DNA of 6,288 bases from an uncultured Prevotella sp. (GTDB lineage: Bacteria; Bacteroidota; Bacteroidia; Bacteroidales; Bacteroidaceae), in contig CALGHW010000455.1 in NCBI GenBank assembly GCA_937916075.1, positions 1-6,288 on the forward strand, read 5' to 3'. A model generated the notes under the pieces. It did no database searches, had not been told where the DNA came from, and was given only the letters and a program-made list of their open reading frames with translations. A program made the position numbers and the translations under genes. Positions 6,072-6,288 of the stretch are shown here, in pieces (position 1 is the first letter of the stretch; each line of letters begins with the position of its first letter).

Positions 6072-6171
6072 TCTATGCTCTATTTTGGTTCGTATATCCG
6101 GCTCCAAAGAGGGAGTGTAGCGGGCTACACGCCGATGAGAGCTGGGTATACGGGCCGAAAGAGAGCGTAGA
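6072..6171 (+). ncRNA. 100-nt long hairpin, possible structured RNA
   Basis: Bases 6072-6104 pair with 6139-6171 over 33 consecutive positions without a bulge: 26 Watson-Crick pairs, 6 G.U pairs and one A.G mismatch (6082/6161). An internal loop follows, then an upper hairpin in which GTGTAG (6115-6120) pairs with CTACAC (6125-6130) around CGGG, backed by two G-C pairs (6112-6113 with 6132-6133). All six wobbles are G.U if the plus strand is the RNA; on the minus strand they would be A.C mismatches. This argues that a plus-strand transcript folds, but I see no promoter for it, so expression is unproven. A hairpin belonging to a MITE, perhaps cut by RNase III when read through, is equally possible. 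Confidence 0.5.
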
Positions 6172-6182
6172 GGCATTTGAAA

Positions 6183-6215
6183 GCATGATTACTATTTGAT
6201 AATAGTCATTGATGC
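6183..6215 (+). repeat. Second, smaller hairpin in the right half of the element
   Basis: ACTATT (6191-6196) pairs with AATAGT (6201-6206) around a TGAT loop, and GCAT (6183-6186) pairs with ATGC (6212-6215) below a partly mismatched segment. Its last base competes with the terminal repeat. Together with the long hairpin and the paired ends it makes the whole element a possible three-way junction. Confidence 0.4.
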
Positions 6216-6238
6216 GATTCATTTTGAATACCTACTTA
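6215..6238 (-). repeat. Right terminal inverted repeat
   Basis: Right 24-bp arm, read inward on the minus strand as TAAGTAGGTA followed by TTCAAAAT. It ends in TA at 6237-6238, mirroring the TA at 6041-6042. The 50 bases after it (6239-6288) contain an A-run but no gene, promoter or repeat that I can support. Confidence 0.75.
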
Positions 6239-6288
6239 GTGACGCTAAAAAAATAACTTGGTACGATTTGAGTGAGAAAACTATCATT

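Larger units (their letters stand above)
6041..6238. mobile_element. MITE-like element with 24-bp terminal inverted repeats and TA ends
   Basis: Bases 6041-6064 and 6215-6238 are inverted repeats: of 24 positions 21 are complementary, two are G/T and one is T/C. Both ends carry TA outermost, so the element can be read as AGTAGGTRTTCAAAAT-type termini (6043 and 6236 outermost) flanked by a TA target duplication, as made by IS630/Tc1-mariner transposases and their MITEs. It has no room for a transposase, and its GC-rich core stands out from AT-rich flanks. The left repeat also contains, facing the outer-membrane gene, a TAATTTTG -7-like box (6060-6053) without a -33 partner. It is inserted or positioned upstream of that gene's promoter and dyads. 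Being mobile is inferred from structure only. A repeat-derived structured RNA is the alternative. Confidence 0.6.

Noticed and set aside
6041..6238. Integron attC site or IS200/IS605 end
   Set aside because: There are no RYYYAAC/GTTRRRY core sites, and the long perfect terminal repeats with TA borders fit a MITE better.
6221..6287. Small minus-strand open frame starting at 6287 and running into the right terminal repeat
   Set aside because: About 22 codons, no recognisable sequence, and it ends within the element; indistinguishable from chance.

Overview
The window looks like chromosomal DNA of a Bacteroidales bacterium (Bacteroides/Prevotella type). Three things point there. The promoters fit the Bacteroidota pattern TTTG-N19-21-TAnnTTTG. 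The start codons lack strong GGAGG-type ribosome sites. Every protein resembles Bacteroidales versions of its family: a GH133-type glycogen debranching enzyme beginning MSYLRF, a Crp/Fnr regulator with a degenerate nucleotide pocket, a GGDS-type lipid kinase, a MiaA with a GTGKDL motif, and an outer-membrane barrel of the OMP_b-brl_3 kind.

Layout: (1) 1-174, minus strand: the first 58 codons of a glycogen debranching enzyme that continues beyond the window. (2) 175-443: a divergent intergenic region with a near-consensus promoter for the debranching gene, a leader hairpin, an AT-rich dyad and a candidate -7 box for the regulator. (3) 444-1145, plus strand: a Crp/Fnr-family regulator. (4) 1146-2995, minus strand: miaA followed by a lipid-kinase-like gene that overlaps it by 10 bases. 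The lipid-kinase stop codon directly abuts the stop of the convergent regulator gene. (5) 3076-5901, minus strand: a 941-residue outer-membrane beta-barrel protein with its own consensus promoter. (6) 5902-6288, 387 bases without a convincing gene. It holds that promoter, two dyads upstream of it, and a TA-flanked inverted-repeat element of about 198 bp, then 50 bases in which I see nothing.

How the parts fit: the regulator is divergent from the debranching gene, and I infer it may control carbohydrate storage or use; no target site is proven. miaA (tRNA A37 prenylation) and the lipid-kinase-like gene form a translationally coupled pair, with a -7 box so close to the miaA start that its mRNA may be nearly leaderless. 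The barrel gene appears to be a single-gene unit.

The most unusual object is the element at 6041-6238. It has 24-bp terminal inverted repeats, TA at both ends, and a 100-nt near-perfect hairpin. Every transition-type pair in its stems is G.U on the plus strand and none is A.C. That polarity suggests a structured plus-strand RNA or a MITE-like element whose RNA form matters. No transposase is present in the window.
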